DNA from: Incumbomyces delicatus | Taxonomy: Eukaryota > Ascomycota > Eurotiomycetes > Chaetothyriales > Trichomeriaceae | NCBI GenBank assembly: GCA_017655985.1 | Contig: JACJVS010000008.1 | Span: 310,001 to 374,000 of the forward strand | Direction: 5' to 3' | Length of the DNA stretch: 64,000 nt | Shown: positions 1-9,398 of the stretch, in pieces | Layout of the letters: each line of letters starts with the position of its first letter | Numbering within the stretch: position 1 is the first letter of the stretch | Notes under the pieces: model-generated | Database searches by the model: none | What the model was told of the DNA's origin: nothing | Seen by the model: the letters and a program-made list of their open reading frames with translations, nothing else | Position numbers and translations under genes: made by a program

Positions 1-161
1 GCATTTGGGCTGAAAGAGACACCAGCACCGATTTCTCCGAATTTAGCCGCCTGCTCGTAGATTTTAATGTCGACATTGCGGTGATGCAACGCAATGGCCA
101 GTGTCAGGCCCGCTATGCCACCCCCAATTATAGCCACCTCGAAATCTCTGTATGGTGCCAT
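1..161 (-). CDS. FAD-dependent monooxygenase, N-terminal part (runs off the left edge)
   Basis: Only the first 53 codons lie in the window. The start codon is at 161 and the frame is open to base 1. The protein begins MAPYRDFEVAIIGGGIAGLT and continues with a predicted beta-alpha-beta dinucleotide-binding fold: the glycine-rich GGGIAG loop at residues 12-17, then an acidic residue at the end of strand 2 (IYEQ), then GEIGAGVSFSPNA. This arrangement is typical of the salicylate-hydroxylase-like class A flavoprotein monooxygenases, which use NAD(P)H and FAD to hydroxylate aromatic or polyketide substrates. The substrate cannot be inferred from this fragment. The gene is divergent from the metallo-hydrolase at 838, with 676 bases between the two starts that could serve as a shared promoter. 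The family call is firm; the function is open. Confidence 0.85.
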   Translation of the reverse strand, partial: MAPYRDFEVAIIGGGIAGLTLAIALHHRNVDIKIYEQAAKFGEIGAGVSFSPN

Positions 162-837
162 TTCCTTGAAATCTTGCTCTCCCTCTGCCTACGCACCTAG
201 GATACTGTAATATTGTGAGGGGGGCCAAAGTTTGCAGTATCTACGGCGTCATCGACGTGTTTCTGAAAGGGGGGTCGGCGTTTGTCGTCCTTAAATCAGT
301 ACTGTCTCCTGCAACAGATTGAAGTTGCTGATGTTAGCGAAGGTCAAGTATTGTGATTCTCAAGCCTGTCTAGAATGGAATAAGCTATATGACGTCTATG
401 AAGGCCGCCCTTCTGTAACAGTTGCATACGTGATCTGGTTCGTTACAATAAATTCAAAGAATCGGCGCCATCGGCTAAGGGGTACCAGAGTGAGTGCTGA
501 AAGCCCCTCTTCGGCTAGGGCACCTTTCGACAAGCTTACCATTCCCGAATAGAATACTACATCTCCTCACGCAGAATCATTATAGGACAAACCTCCATGC
601 TCGCAAAATCCCCCAAAGAAGGGAGACTTCACGGTTAGTTGATTTCATCCCATTTCTTATCCTTGAAGACACAGGCACGGCCGGAAAGCTATCGAAAGGC
701 ACGTACCGTATATAGAAGGTTTGCCGAACCAGATCCGCGCGGCAGCGGACACGTTTCTTCACGTCATCCTCGACCGCCTACATATGCGTGAGGCGCACGT
801 AGTGATCCACAGGACCAGGGAATCCTCGCATCAAGCC
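162..837. other. Intergenic, divergent promoter region
   Basis: This is the interval between the divergent monooxygenase and metallo-hydrolase starts. Short open frames here have no protein-like features. An in-frame ATG at 784 could extend the metallo-hydrolase by 18 residues. I see no repeat or RNA gene. Confidence 0.6.
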
Positions 838-2298
838 ATGTCTGCAAATGTGTTCAAGACCCCGTTGTCAGTACGCTGCCCCTACACAATCTTTCTGCTG
901 CATTCAACGAGCGATTCCTCCACATACCTGATTCGTGAAAAGGATGCATACGGAGAGTATCCGAATATCTACGCGAAAGTATATTTCCAGGATGAGAGCC
1001 GTCGGCCGGTTGTCATTATACTGAGTGATACCGGGACTGGCCTGAACCTGGCCAATAACAACATTCAAGAATCAAAAGAAGGCCAGATTCTTTCTAGCCC
1101 TCCCACTGGAGAGCCTCCATCCTGGAACATTGCCAGCTTTCTGAGTCTGACGCTTAACCCAAAGCACATTGCACCTTACATAGTATTGACCACTCACTGC
1201 CATTACGACCACATCTGTGGGATTACACATCTCCTCACAGAATGCAAAGACGTCACAGTGTTTTCTTCGTCACACAAGAAGGAATATCTCGTACCATGGG
1301 AGAATCTGCAGAAAAATTCATTGTGTGCTCTTTTAGGTATCAAAGCTCCCAAGTACGATGCCCATTGGATCGAGGATGGGCAAAAAATCAGTTACTTGAC
1401 CGGAGGGTCTGAGCGTAAATCATCCTCAATCGTCGTTATTCACACCCCTGGACATACACCGGACTCCCTGTGCTGGTATGACTACGACACCTGCAGCCTC
1501 TGCGTCGGGGATATGTTCTATGAAAAAGAATCCGACGAGACAAAATCTGGTAGCAGGGGTCAGTGGTCCAGGGAACCTCCACAACCCGTTATGTTCGACC
1601 CCGAGAGCAATATTGTCGACTGGAATGCCAGTATGCATCGCTTACTAGACTTTGTCAGGTCAGAAAACAGGCGACTGGGAACGGATGATCAAAATACAGA
1701 AAGCGTAACTGGATACAGGCAGACCGGTCGAGGAGTACCGCACGACTTTACAGAGAATTCTCTTCCCGGTGAAGACTGGTCTCTCATTTCCGCGGTGCCC
1801 GCCAGACGAAGGGTAGCACTATGTGCTGCCCACGTCAGTGTTGCTATGGATGCCGAATTTGCCTTACTGGACATGCTTGCGTTCATGCTCAGAATACAAT
1901 TGGACCAGGTCCCCAGACGACGAGCCACCGACATCGAAGGCAATAAGGATTTATGGCTTTGGGACGATTGCCTATCGGAAGCGATTCCACGCAGCAATCT
2001 ACATGCACCGGCACAGGTCCACCAATTCAGCGTCATAGCACCTTGGTCAGTGATTCACAGAAAAACAAGCAATAAACCCTCCCAAGACTCTATGAACACT
2101 CTGCCCGCCCAAAAGAAGGATTTCCGCTCCATGATCCGACAAATGACCGCCTCCGCAACCGATTCACAAGGACCGTCTCTCTATCTGAAATCAAATGCCT
2201 TGGCGAGTGTATCACACAGCAATGTGAGTGCTGATCGACCTGCTTCGAGCACGGCGTCCATTGCGAGAAACGGATGTGGAACTCTTGGTGCTACATGA
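838..2298 (+). CDS. Metallo-beta-lactamase-fold hydrolase
   Basis: The protein has 486 residues from the ATG at 838 (MSANVFKTPLSV...). The zinc-binding signature HCHYDH lies near residues 120-125. HTPGHTPDS (about residue 202), VGDMFYE (about 225) and a late AAHVS histidine (about 331) supply the remaining metal ligands. The fold is shared by glyoxalase II, lactonases and fungal polyketide thioesterases, so the substrate is not determined. The start at 838 was chosen because the conserved part begins right after it; the frame is open upstream and another ATG lies at 784. The family-like region ends near WLWDD (about residue 380). The roughly 100 residues after it are low in recognisable features, and the last 118 bases overlap the 3' end of the convergent hydrolase gene, so the true C-terminus may be shorter or spliced. 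The neighbours (flavin monooxygenase, alpha/beta hydrolase) suggest a shared catabolic or biosynthetic role; that is inference. Confidence 0.8.
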   Translation: MSANVFKTPLSVRCPYTIFLLHSTSDSSTYLIREKDAYGEYPNIYAKVYFQDESRRPVVIILSDTGTGLNLANNNIQESKEGQILSSPPTGEPPSWNIASFLSLTLNPKHIAPYIVLTTHCHYDHICGITHLLTECKDVTVFSSSHKKEYLVPWENLQKNSLCALLGIKAPKYDAHWIEDGQKISYLTGGSERKSSSIVVIHTPGHTPDSLCWYDYDTCSLCVGDMFYEKESDETKSGSRGQWSREPPQPVMFDPESNIVDWNASMHRLLDFVRSENRRLGTDDQNTESVTGYRQTGRGVPHDFTENSLPGEDWSLISAVPARRRVALCAAHVSVAMDAEFALLDMLAFMLRIQLDQVPRRRATDIEGNKDLWLWDDCLSEAIPRSNLHAPAQVHQFSVIAPWSVIHRKTSNKPSQDSMNTLPAQKKDFRSMIRQMTASATDSQGPSLYLKSNALASVSHSNVSADRPASSTASIARNGCGTLGAT

Positions 2299-3245
2299 AA
2301 GTCGACAAGCACGCCTGCTGATTGGAGTTTCTTTGCGTATTCCTCGCCCTCGTGTCGCAGGATGTCAAGTTCTGCGACGATGACAAGAGTCGGAGGCAGG
2401 TTACACATCTGCTGCGAAGGAAAGAATAGAGGTGAAGCCTCGACATGAGTCCAATCTGCTTCATTCGGTAGATAGTGTCTCCGATACCACATCATCTTTT
2501 CCGCCGTCAGTGCCGCAGTGTGCTCAAATTCCTTCCACGACGGATTGTTCTGAACGGTGGCAGTGTTGTCAGCAACCGGAACAGCCAAGATCTGAGCGAC
2601 AAATCCGCCGAAATTTGGCACCGGCGTGACCAGTGTTCTGTTCGCTACCACAGCTGCTAGGTTTGCACCAGCGGATGATCCACCTATGGCCAATTTGTTC
2701 AAATCGAGCTGCAGGGTTCTCGCACCCTCTCTGACTGTCCACAAAAATGCATCCCAGCAGTCGTGGATAGCAGCTGGAAATGGACTTTCCGGTGCCAGAC
2801 TAATCACTATTAGCACGGATTCAGCCAAAAGCGTGATCAACACTTACCGGTACTCCACCGTCAGCACGACACATCGAGCTTTTGCGCAGACGTGCGCGCA
2901 TATGTTATTCTCAGCATCGATGTTGCCCAGGACGAAGCCGCCACCATGAAGATAGAGCATGGCTGGCCATCCCGCAGGGCTCGGCGCTGGTCCCTCCGGA
3001 GTAAAGGATCTCAGATTTAATGCTGGACCCTGAGCGGATGGTCTGGTGATCAGATGGTCCTGCTTGTGTCCAACAACCAGGGACGAGCTGCTCTCGTTAA
3101 CCACTGTGCTATTGGCTCTCGTCAGCCATATCGGTTGATGGTGCACTTGTCGGAGATTGATGAGGTGCTGGTTGTAGAACTTGACGTAGTCGGGATGCAA
3201 GCGCTCACTGACAGATGAGTGCAGCGGATACGGGGGACCCGACAT
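2181..3245 (-). CDS. HSL-type alpha/beta hydrolase (esterase/lipase), two exons
   Basis: Exons are 3245-2848 and 2799-2181 (minus strand), giving 338 residues. The 48-base intron (2847-2800) has a gtaagt donor and ends in ttag; it is placed so that VEYR is followed directly by LAPE, a hallmark junction of this family. Seen motifs are the oxyanion-hole HGGG at residues 100-103, YRLAPE at 132-137, the nucleophile elbow GSSAG with Ser175, an acidic AELD motif and the late histidine in VPHPF. These match the hormone-sensitive-lipase (GDXG) group, which hydrolyses short-chain esters or carboxylic amides. The start at 3245 (MSGPPYPLHSSV) was preferred over upstream ATGs because it fits the N-terminus usual for the family. 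There is no signal peptide, so it is probably cytosolic. It converges on the metallo-hydrolase and overlaps its predicted 3' end. The natural substrate is unknown. Confidence 0.88.
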
Positions 3246-3968
3246 TGTCGAACAGTCAAATGAACCCATGTTTGCAAGAGTCCGGACTCTGAACCCGTGG
3301 GAGGAGGTACGAGCTTTCAAGTAGGTAGGTTCTCTTAGCAGTGCCATGGCTGGTTCAAGTGCCCACCACCCATGATGTTGAACTGAACTATGTAGATGAC
3401 GCCTTTTTTGGGCCTCCAAAGTCCTCGTGGGCGGTAAACAGTCCCGATATGCGCCTTTCTAAATCTCCCCGAGCCACAATTATACTTTGGTATGTACCTG
3501 ATCGATCATGCTTTCCACGGCTAGCTCCTCAGCTGCTAAACTTGCTAAATTGCTAAATGCGGTCAATCTATTCGCAAATCAGTCCCCCTCCCACCCCCGA
3601 GGCCCCTTCCCCGACATACACGATCCTACGCCGATCCCATCGTACCACGGCGCGTGGGCCCCTCGGAGTATATTGTTTAATAATATCGTATCGGGTTGTT
3701 GCGGATCTCACCGCAAGGCACCCTTACGCTGCGGCACGCATGATCTCTCGGAGGTGCATGCCCCAATCACAACCCTTGCATGCTTTGCCCTAGCCCAGTT
3801 AATCGAACCCCACGTTCGATATCCTCTATCAATTTTTTTTTATTTTTTATACATTCCAAAAGTGTAACATAATTCGCAAACAATAATACGAAGATATGTA
3901 GTTGTCCCCACAACGAAACGCTACTTAGGTGCTTTGCAATCTGTAAAGCGGGCCGTTCGTCCGGATAG

Positions 3969-3984
3969 TACGAAGTACTTCGTA
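3969..3984. repeat. 16-bp perfect palindrome (TACGAAGTACTTCGTA)
   Basis: The sequence equals its own reverse complement. Related half sites occur at 4195-4208, 4770-4782 and 4959-4976 and in other intergenic stretches of the window. Function is unknown; it could be a dispersed genomic word or a protein-binding site. Confidence 0.7.
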
Positions 3985-4031
3985 ATAGATAGCAGGAGGG
4001 TTTGGGGGTGGGAAAAAGGCGCCTTGAAAAA

Positions 4032-4055
4032 GTATGTATGTATGTATGTATGTAT
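4032..4055 (+). repeat. (GTAT)6 microsatellite
   Basis: Six tandem GTAT units lie in an intergenic stretch. Confidence 0.9.
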
Positions 4056-4131
4056 AAGAATACCGTTGACGTTGTGGGTTTTTTTAGATCGTTCAACAAA
4101 CACTTTTGCTGCCTAAAAGGCACCCTGGGCA

Positions 4132-4156
4132 GTGACAAGTGACAAGTGACAAGTGA
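4132..4156 (+). repeat. GTGACAA tandem repeat, 3.5 copies
   Basis: Three full 7-base units and a partial fourth lie in an intergenic stretch. Confidence 0.85.
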
Positions 4157-5130
4157 GGCACGAAGAACGGATGTACTTTCTTTTACTGGATGCCTTCGTA
4201 CTTCGTATGAAATTATGGGACTCGTACGTCCGTGCACTCATCCCTGAAAGATCCTATACATACTAGAAAAAGAACAACTGAATCTTGGGGAGGGACGAGT
4301 GGAAAACCTCCGAGTTACCCGAGCTTGCATACATAGTATACGAAGGAAACAATACCGTAAAGAAGTGAGAAGCTCGGAGCGAGGAGTGTGTGTGCCGCTG
4401 GCAGGGATCTCTCTCCAAGGGCTGAACGAAAGAGAAAATTCTTTCGTATCGAAGTCCCTCCATCTCGGGTACTAGTGATTAGGGTGGCGCCCGGCGTCTA
4501 GCTATGTATAGCAAGTCTCGGCAGTCTCAACAAAGATCTCGTTTCTATAGGCGTTTTGCGTCCGGCCCGTCGATCGCAATGTCGGCAATTAGACAAGACA
4601 AGACAGGCACGCAAGATAGATAACAAAAAATCGTCGTCCTTTTTTTCCCCAACAAATGCCGCACTTACTAAGGGGCTTAGTGATTATTGCGGCCCCCAAC
4701 GTGCCACTGGGCACCCCCCCGGAGTGCGCCCCGGCTTGAACCCGCCTTCCAAAGTTGCTAAGCGGTGATTACGGAGTACTTTGTAATATTGACTCACTGA
4801 CTGACTGATTGACTGCGCTGTCACACGCGGGGGCCGTGCGTGGGGGCTGTGGTCAAAAAGGGGAACCCCAAATGCTAGCAAATGCTATACTATGCTATTG
4901 ACTATGTAGATAATAACCCGAGCTGTAAGGTACATACTTCGCATGAATAGTTCTGTAAGTACGAAGTACGAAGTACATGTCTCACGATCTCGCAGTGGAT
5001 CCAGACTTTGGCGTACATACATATCTCTCTATATCACCACCACAAAGCTGGCGGGTCGTATGTAAAAAGACCTGCACTCCGCGTTTGTCCCTCCCCCCCA
5101 AAATTTGAATTTCAATTTTCAATTTCAATT

Positions 5131-5696
5131 TCAAAGCAAAGCAGTGCATTTGATCTCTACATCCGTGTTCAGGGGCAGAGTCTTGACAGCAACGCATCTG
5201 TTTTTTCTCTCTAGAAGTCAGCTTCGTATTCGTTTTACAAGTGACAGGCAAGGCAACAATCTCAGGGAAAGGAAATGGAAGGGCCGAACGAACGTTCTTG
5301 CAGGCATGACTTCTCCAAAATACTGCTTATAGATCTCGTTCATCTTGGCGAAATCGTCCATGTCGGCGAGGAAGACGTTGACTTCGAGGGCCTGCTCGAG
5401 GCTCGAGCCAGCCGCCTTCAGCACTTCGCCTAGGTTCTTAATACATTGATGCTGGATTGTCATTTGTCAGTGACCTTATTACTCAATATTCCCATGGAAG
5501 GTGGGCCGGAGAGAGTGAGGGAGGGAGATTTTATTACAGTGTGTGCTTGAATATCGCCATCAATCAGCTTGCCCGTCTCGGGGTCAAGTGCTACTTGCCC
5601 TGAGCAGTACACCACGCCATTGGCAACGATGGCCTGGCTGTAGACTCCAGGAATTGGTTTCGGAGCAGTCTCCGTGAACACGGCGTTCCTCGACAT
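5131..5696 (-). CDS. RidA/YjgF/YER057c-family imine deaminase, three exons
   Basis: Exons are 5696-5538, 5451-5294 and 5197-5131, giving 127 residues, the normal length for RidA. The introns are 86 bases (gtaata...ccag) and 96 bases (gttcgt...acag). The protein starts MSRNAVFTETAPKPIPGVYS and contains YCSGQVALDP, the conserved PART motif with Arg105, CVAVKTLP and VEI with Glu120. Arg105 and Glu120 align by number with the catalytic residues of E. coli RidA. The family hydrolyses reactive 2-aminoacrylate-type enamine/imine intermediates released by PLP enzymes and acts in the cytosol or mitochondria. No targeting peptide is evident. A start 21 bases upstream (5717) would add seven residues, but the chosen ATG fits the family better. 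The terminal exon was recovered only by splicing, because the unspliced frame ends in unrelated residues. Confidence in the family is very high. Confidence 0.93.
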
Positions 5697-6425
5697 GATT
5701 TCTGGGCGGGCGGGCAATTTGGTTGGGTTTTTGTCAAAAACGTTGCTTTCGATTTTGGGAGCGTTCGGGCCGTTCGTTCGAATGGGAACGTTATATTTTT
5801 TATTAATATGAGATTCGGGTCAACAAGTTTTCAATGTACACAAGGCGATCAACTCCGTCTTGGATCTTGGATCCGATACCGGGTCATTCAAACTTATCCG
5901 AAGTTTATTTATTTTTCCCGCAGCCTCCCGATATGCAAACTTGCAGCCGCACTGCAGCGGAATTCGAGATTGTCGAAAGTGTCTTGATCATGGCCATTAT
6001 ACTTACGAGACATGATTGCCCTGATCACCATAGATATAGATAGGTACATGTGGTATATACATGCAAGACGGCTTCGACTGTCTTATCCCGTGCGTCACCT
6101 GATCGAAGAATAGTGAGGCTGCAAGAATACTCTGACATCGTGGTATTTGAATCATAGTTACTTAGAGTGAGAGCGTTTTTGGGATCAGCGAAGAATAATG
6201 CTTTCTAACACCGAATGAAGGAGATGAGAGGTGGTTGGAGGGGAAGTTTCTAAATAAACTTTTGTCAAAGTGAAGGTTTCATCGCCAGAAATTATGCAGA
6301 CTTAATAGTAAATACATGACATGCTTCGATGCGCCTGAGGATCGCTCGTGCCCTAGACAACTTTGAAAGTAACACCGTTCACTTTCTGTCTTCCCCAACC
6401 ACACGCTTTCTCACATCGGCCTTGT
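5697..6425. other. Intergenic region
   Basis: This 729-base interval lies between the RidA start and the ammonium transporter stop. It holds the RidA promoter and the transporter 3' UTR. I see no other feature. Confidence 0.6.
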
Positions 6426-7900
6426 TCAGTCTTTCTTGGGAGTTATGCTGCCATCCGAGGTTTTTTCCGCCGGTGGCGAGACACCCTGCTCCACTCGCTG
6501 CTCCACGCCCGCAAGGTCTTCCCATTCTCCCACAATTTCATCATGGAACTGGTCGAGGTCAAGTCCCATCATCTCAGCTTCGTCACTGACTCGCAGACCG
6601 ACAAAGGGGGTGTATTTGAGTGCAAAGAGCAGAATGCATGACATGACGAACGAGTATGAGAGCGTGGCGAGGATGTCGGCAAGTTGGTATCCGACCTGGA
6701 TGCCGTTGCCGTCGACCGCGCCAGAGTACTCACTGCCAAGACCGTCGAGGGCAGAGATTTTTGATGTAGCGAAGAGGCCGGTCATGAAGGATCCGCATGC
6801 ACCGCCGATTCCGTGAAGTTTAAAGACCTCAAGGCCGTCGTCAATGCCGATCCAGTTGCCCAGGCCCTCCATACCGCTGCAGGCTGCTCCGGTTAGGACA
6901 CCAATGAGGACAGCAAACCATGGTTGGACGTAGCCAGCAGCAGGGGTTATGCCGACGAGACCTGCAATGATACCTTCACACGCCGCTTTGACCGACCATT
7001 TACGGCCGTGTCTGAAGTAGGAGACGACGGTATAGCCGACGAGACCCATCGATCCACCAACAATGGTGTTGAAGGCTGCGACCATTGATCGCATGCTTGC
7101 GTTGAGCGCAGAGCCACCGTTGAAGCCGAGCCAGCCAACAAAGATCATCACAGTTCCGATGAATGTGACGGTCAAATTGTGTGGCTTGTGGCCTTTGGGG
7201 GAAAAGCTCTTTCGCTTCCCAAGGACAAATGCGTATGCAAGACCGGCAGCTCCTGTTGACATATGCACTGGAGAGCCCCCGGCGAAGTCAAGCACGCCCA
7301 ACTGATAAGCCCAGCCATTTGCGTTCCATGTCCACGAGGCGATGGGACAGTAGACAATCGTAATCCAGCAGAACAAGAAGATCAATGATGGGACAATGCG
7401 GCCACGATCGAAAGCGCCGCCAACCACGATAGCGGCCGAGCATGTGGCAAAGAGCATCTGATACAAGCAGAAGACGAGGTCTGGGATAACCACACTGCCA
7501 CTGGAGGGTGCCGCCATGACTCCCCGCAGACCGAAATTTGCGAGGTTACCAATGAATGCATTGCTTGTTCGGGAGAAAGTCAAGGAGAATCCCCAGAACA
7601 TCCACTGGAACGTCACTAGAGATATAACGGCTAAGGACTGAAACATCATCGAAAGGGCCGACTTGCGCTGGGACATGCCACCGTAGAGAAGGCCCAGTCC
7701 AGGAATAATCCAGAAAACGAAGAAAGCGGTAAGCATCTGGTAGACATAGTTGAACTCGTAACCTTTGATTTGTCAGTCTTCGTTTTTGAAGGTATGGATG
7801 GGCACAACTCACCAGAATATTGGGCGTTAACGTCCACAGCAAGTGGAAAACCACCAGCAGGGGTGGCAGTATCATACTCGGGCATGACCACGTCAGACAT
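6426..7900 (-). CDS. Ammonium transporter, Amt/Mep family, two exons
   Basis: Exons are 7900-7813 and 7762-6426, giving 474 residues, a normal Mep length. The 50-base intron begins gtgagt and ends caaag, and splicing yields NAQYSGYEFNYVYQM. The protein shows the family landmarks: the FWIIPGLGLLYGGM segment in the first membrane helices, the signature LDFAGGSPVHMSTGAAGL that carries the first pore histidine, and FKLHGIGGACGSF with the second pore histidine. Eleven membrane helices are expected, with an extracellular N-terminus and a cytosolic C-terminal tail (EAEMMGLDLDQFHDE...), which in this family couples the trimer subunits. It imports ammonium across the plasma membrane and is usually repressed by good nitrogen sources. 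Three GATA-type sites lie 434-607 bases upstream of the start, which fits AreA/NIT2 control. It is not possible to say here whether it is the high- or low-affinity paralogue. Confidence 0.95.
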
Positions 7901-9398
7901 CTTTGCGATTCTGCTGAGGTTCGCTTTTCGAAAAAAGGTGCAGGCGAAAGAGAGGAGATTCACCTGCGAGTGTGCCTGGGGGAAACTGCTTGTAATTGTA
8001 CTTGTCCGTCTGCCGCTGCCTCGGCGAAGAAGTCTCCACGTTCCCAACGGGGGGCCACTCGCCTGTTCACGCGGCGACGCATCTCGGCGAACCTCAGATT
8101 CCTTCACATCGTCCGAATCAGGACATCGTAAATATGACTGGGGTCAATTGCGGGTTTAGGGCGAACAGGGATGTCAACATAGTGTGTGCAAAGAAATTGC
8201 TCCGAACGGTCCTGTTGCGTTGCACTCCAGCGTAGAGAATAAGTCGACACGTCGACCCTGGTGTTGGCGCGTGATACTTTCGTACCAGAATTATTGTTCG
8301 TGGTGAGTTTTCGGTTTAATGCGACCAAGTTTCTTATCAGCGGAGCATCTTAGCGCTGCGAGTCGCGAGACTTTTGCCAAGAGATAAGGTTGTCAGCCAA
8401 TTAACAACCGTCCTGATTTTTCGCTGCGGGTTTGGCAAAGTACGCCGTGGCCTTGGCGTTCCCTTCTATCAAGCCACCAAATGTGGTCTCGCTCCTGTCC
8501 TTATCTGAAACCCGTTTGTAACTACTACATTGACTCGAAGATTTTGCTAAATTTTTTGTTTTGCGCATCTCGGTTGGTACATTGGCGAGCATGGGCTAAG
8601 GCACTTGGCGTGATCGAAATAAAATGTTCTGCTCGTCCGTCCCCATGCATATGCGCCTGCCCTGTATGGCTGTGGGCTGCTTCGTGGTACGAAGGACGGT
8701 TTATGACATTCTTGATTGGTGGGGCCCCCAACTCTGAGGCAAGGAGGTGAAGTGCTTGTCGTGACTGATTGATGGTGTGCTGCATGGAGGATGAGAAGAT
8801 CCCAATCTCGAACGCGGTCGAAGAGACTCCCGGCCGGGGTGAAGGCCCCGTGACAAGTTCCAACAAAGCAACTCTGAAGCATCGAGACCTGCAAAGACCG
8901 ACGAAGCCATCTGGCAAGGAGCAGGGAGCAAGGAGCAAGAACGGTATAGGACATGCAGACAGACCCCGGGAAAAGAATCGGCTCGATCGCATCCATTGTT
9001 CCGCATAGCAAACAATCCCTAACGTGGCGTCCCCGCGTTTCTGCATCGCATCGTGGTAAAACCCTGCCATAAGGCAAAGAAGTTCAAAGTGGGCTTTGGG
9101 GGCTGCGGAATGGAGATGTATCCGATTCCATCTCAACGCTTCTAGTCTATATGCGTCTGTCGCCGACGCGGTCGCCTGGTCCTGTCGATCCACTCTACCG
9201 TGATCATTTCCGGCCGTTACTTCGTGCCTCATACATACATGGTCAATCGTGACTGCCATACTCACCAAACAGTTCGCTCCTGCCCGACTAGACACACGTC
9301 TCCCGTGTAATCTCGCTATATTTCTTGATTACCGGCTTCCCGTACATATAGTTTTGTGGTGGTGCCAGTCTAGGTGTAGTCACTGTTGGAGTTCGATC
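7901..9398. other. Intergenic region, transporter promoter
   Basis: Overlapping minus-strand open frames at about 8525-9295 (the longest 256 codons) have no domain-like composition and were not called. The proximal 600 bases hold the GATA-type sites upstream of the ammonium transporter. Confidence 0.55.
8334..8507. promoter_or_regulatory. Three GATA-type (HGATAR) sites upstream of the ammonium transporter
   Basis: HGATAR matches are CTGATAA (reverse of 8334-8340), AGATAAG (8382-8388) and CAGATAAG (reverse of 8500-8507). Fungal nitrogen regulators of the AreA/NIT2 type bind clustered HGATAR sites in promoters of ammonium permeases. The assignment is inference from motif and context. Confidence 0.5.

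Larger units (their letters stand above)
3246..5130. other. Gene-free region with short repeats
   Basis: No protein-like frame is visible over about 1.9 kb. The stretch contains a (GTAT)6 microsatellite at 4032-4055, three GTGACAA units at 4132-4152 and several copies of a TACGAAGTA-type motif, including a perfect 16-base palindrome at 3969-3984. Confidence 0.6.

Noticed and set aside
5101..5136. AATTTCAATTT-type repeat at the RidA 3' end as an element
   Set aside because: It is a short AT-rich stretch that includes the stop codon; too short to call.
8525..9295. Overlapping minus-strand open frames up to 256 codons between the transporter and the next gene
   Set aside because: No motif, mixed composition and three equally open frames; more likely chance frames in a GC-moderate promoter.
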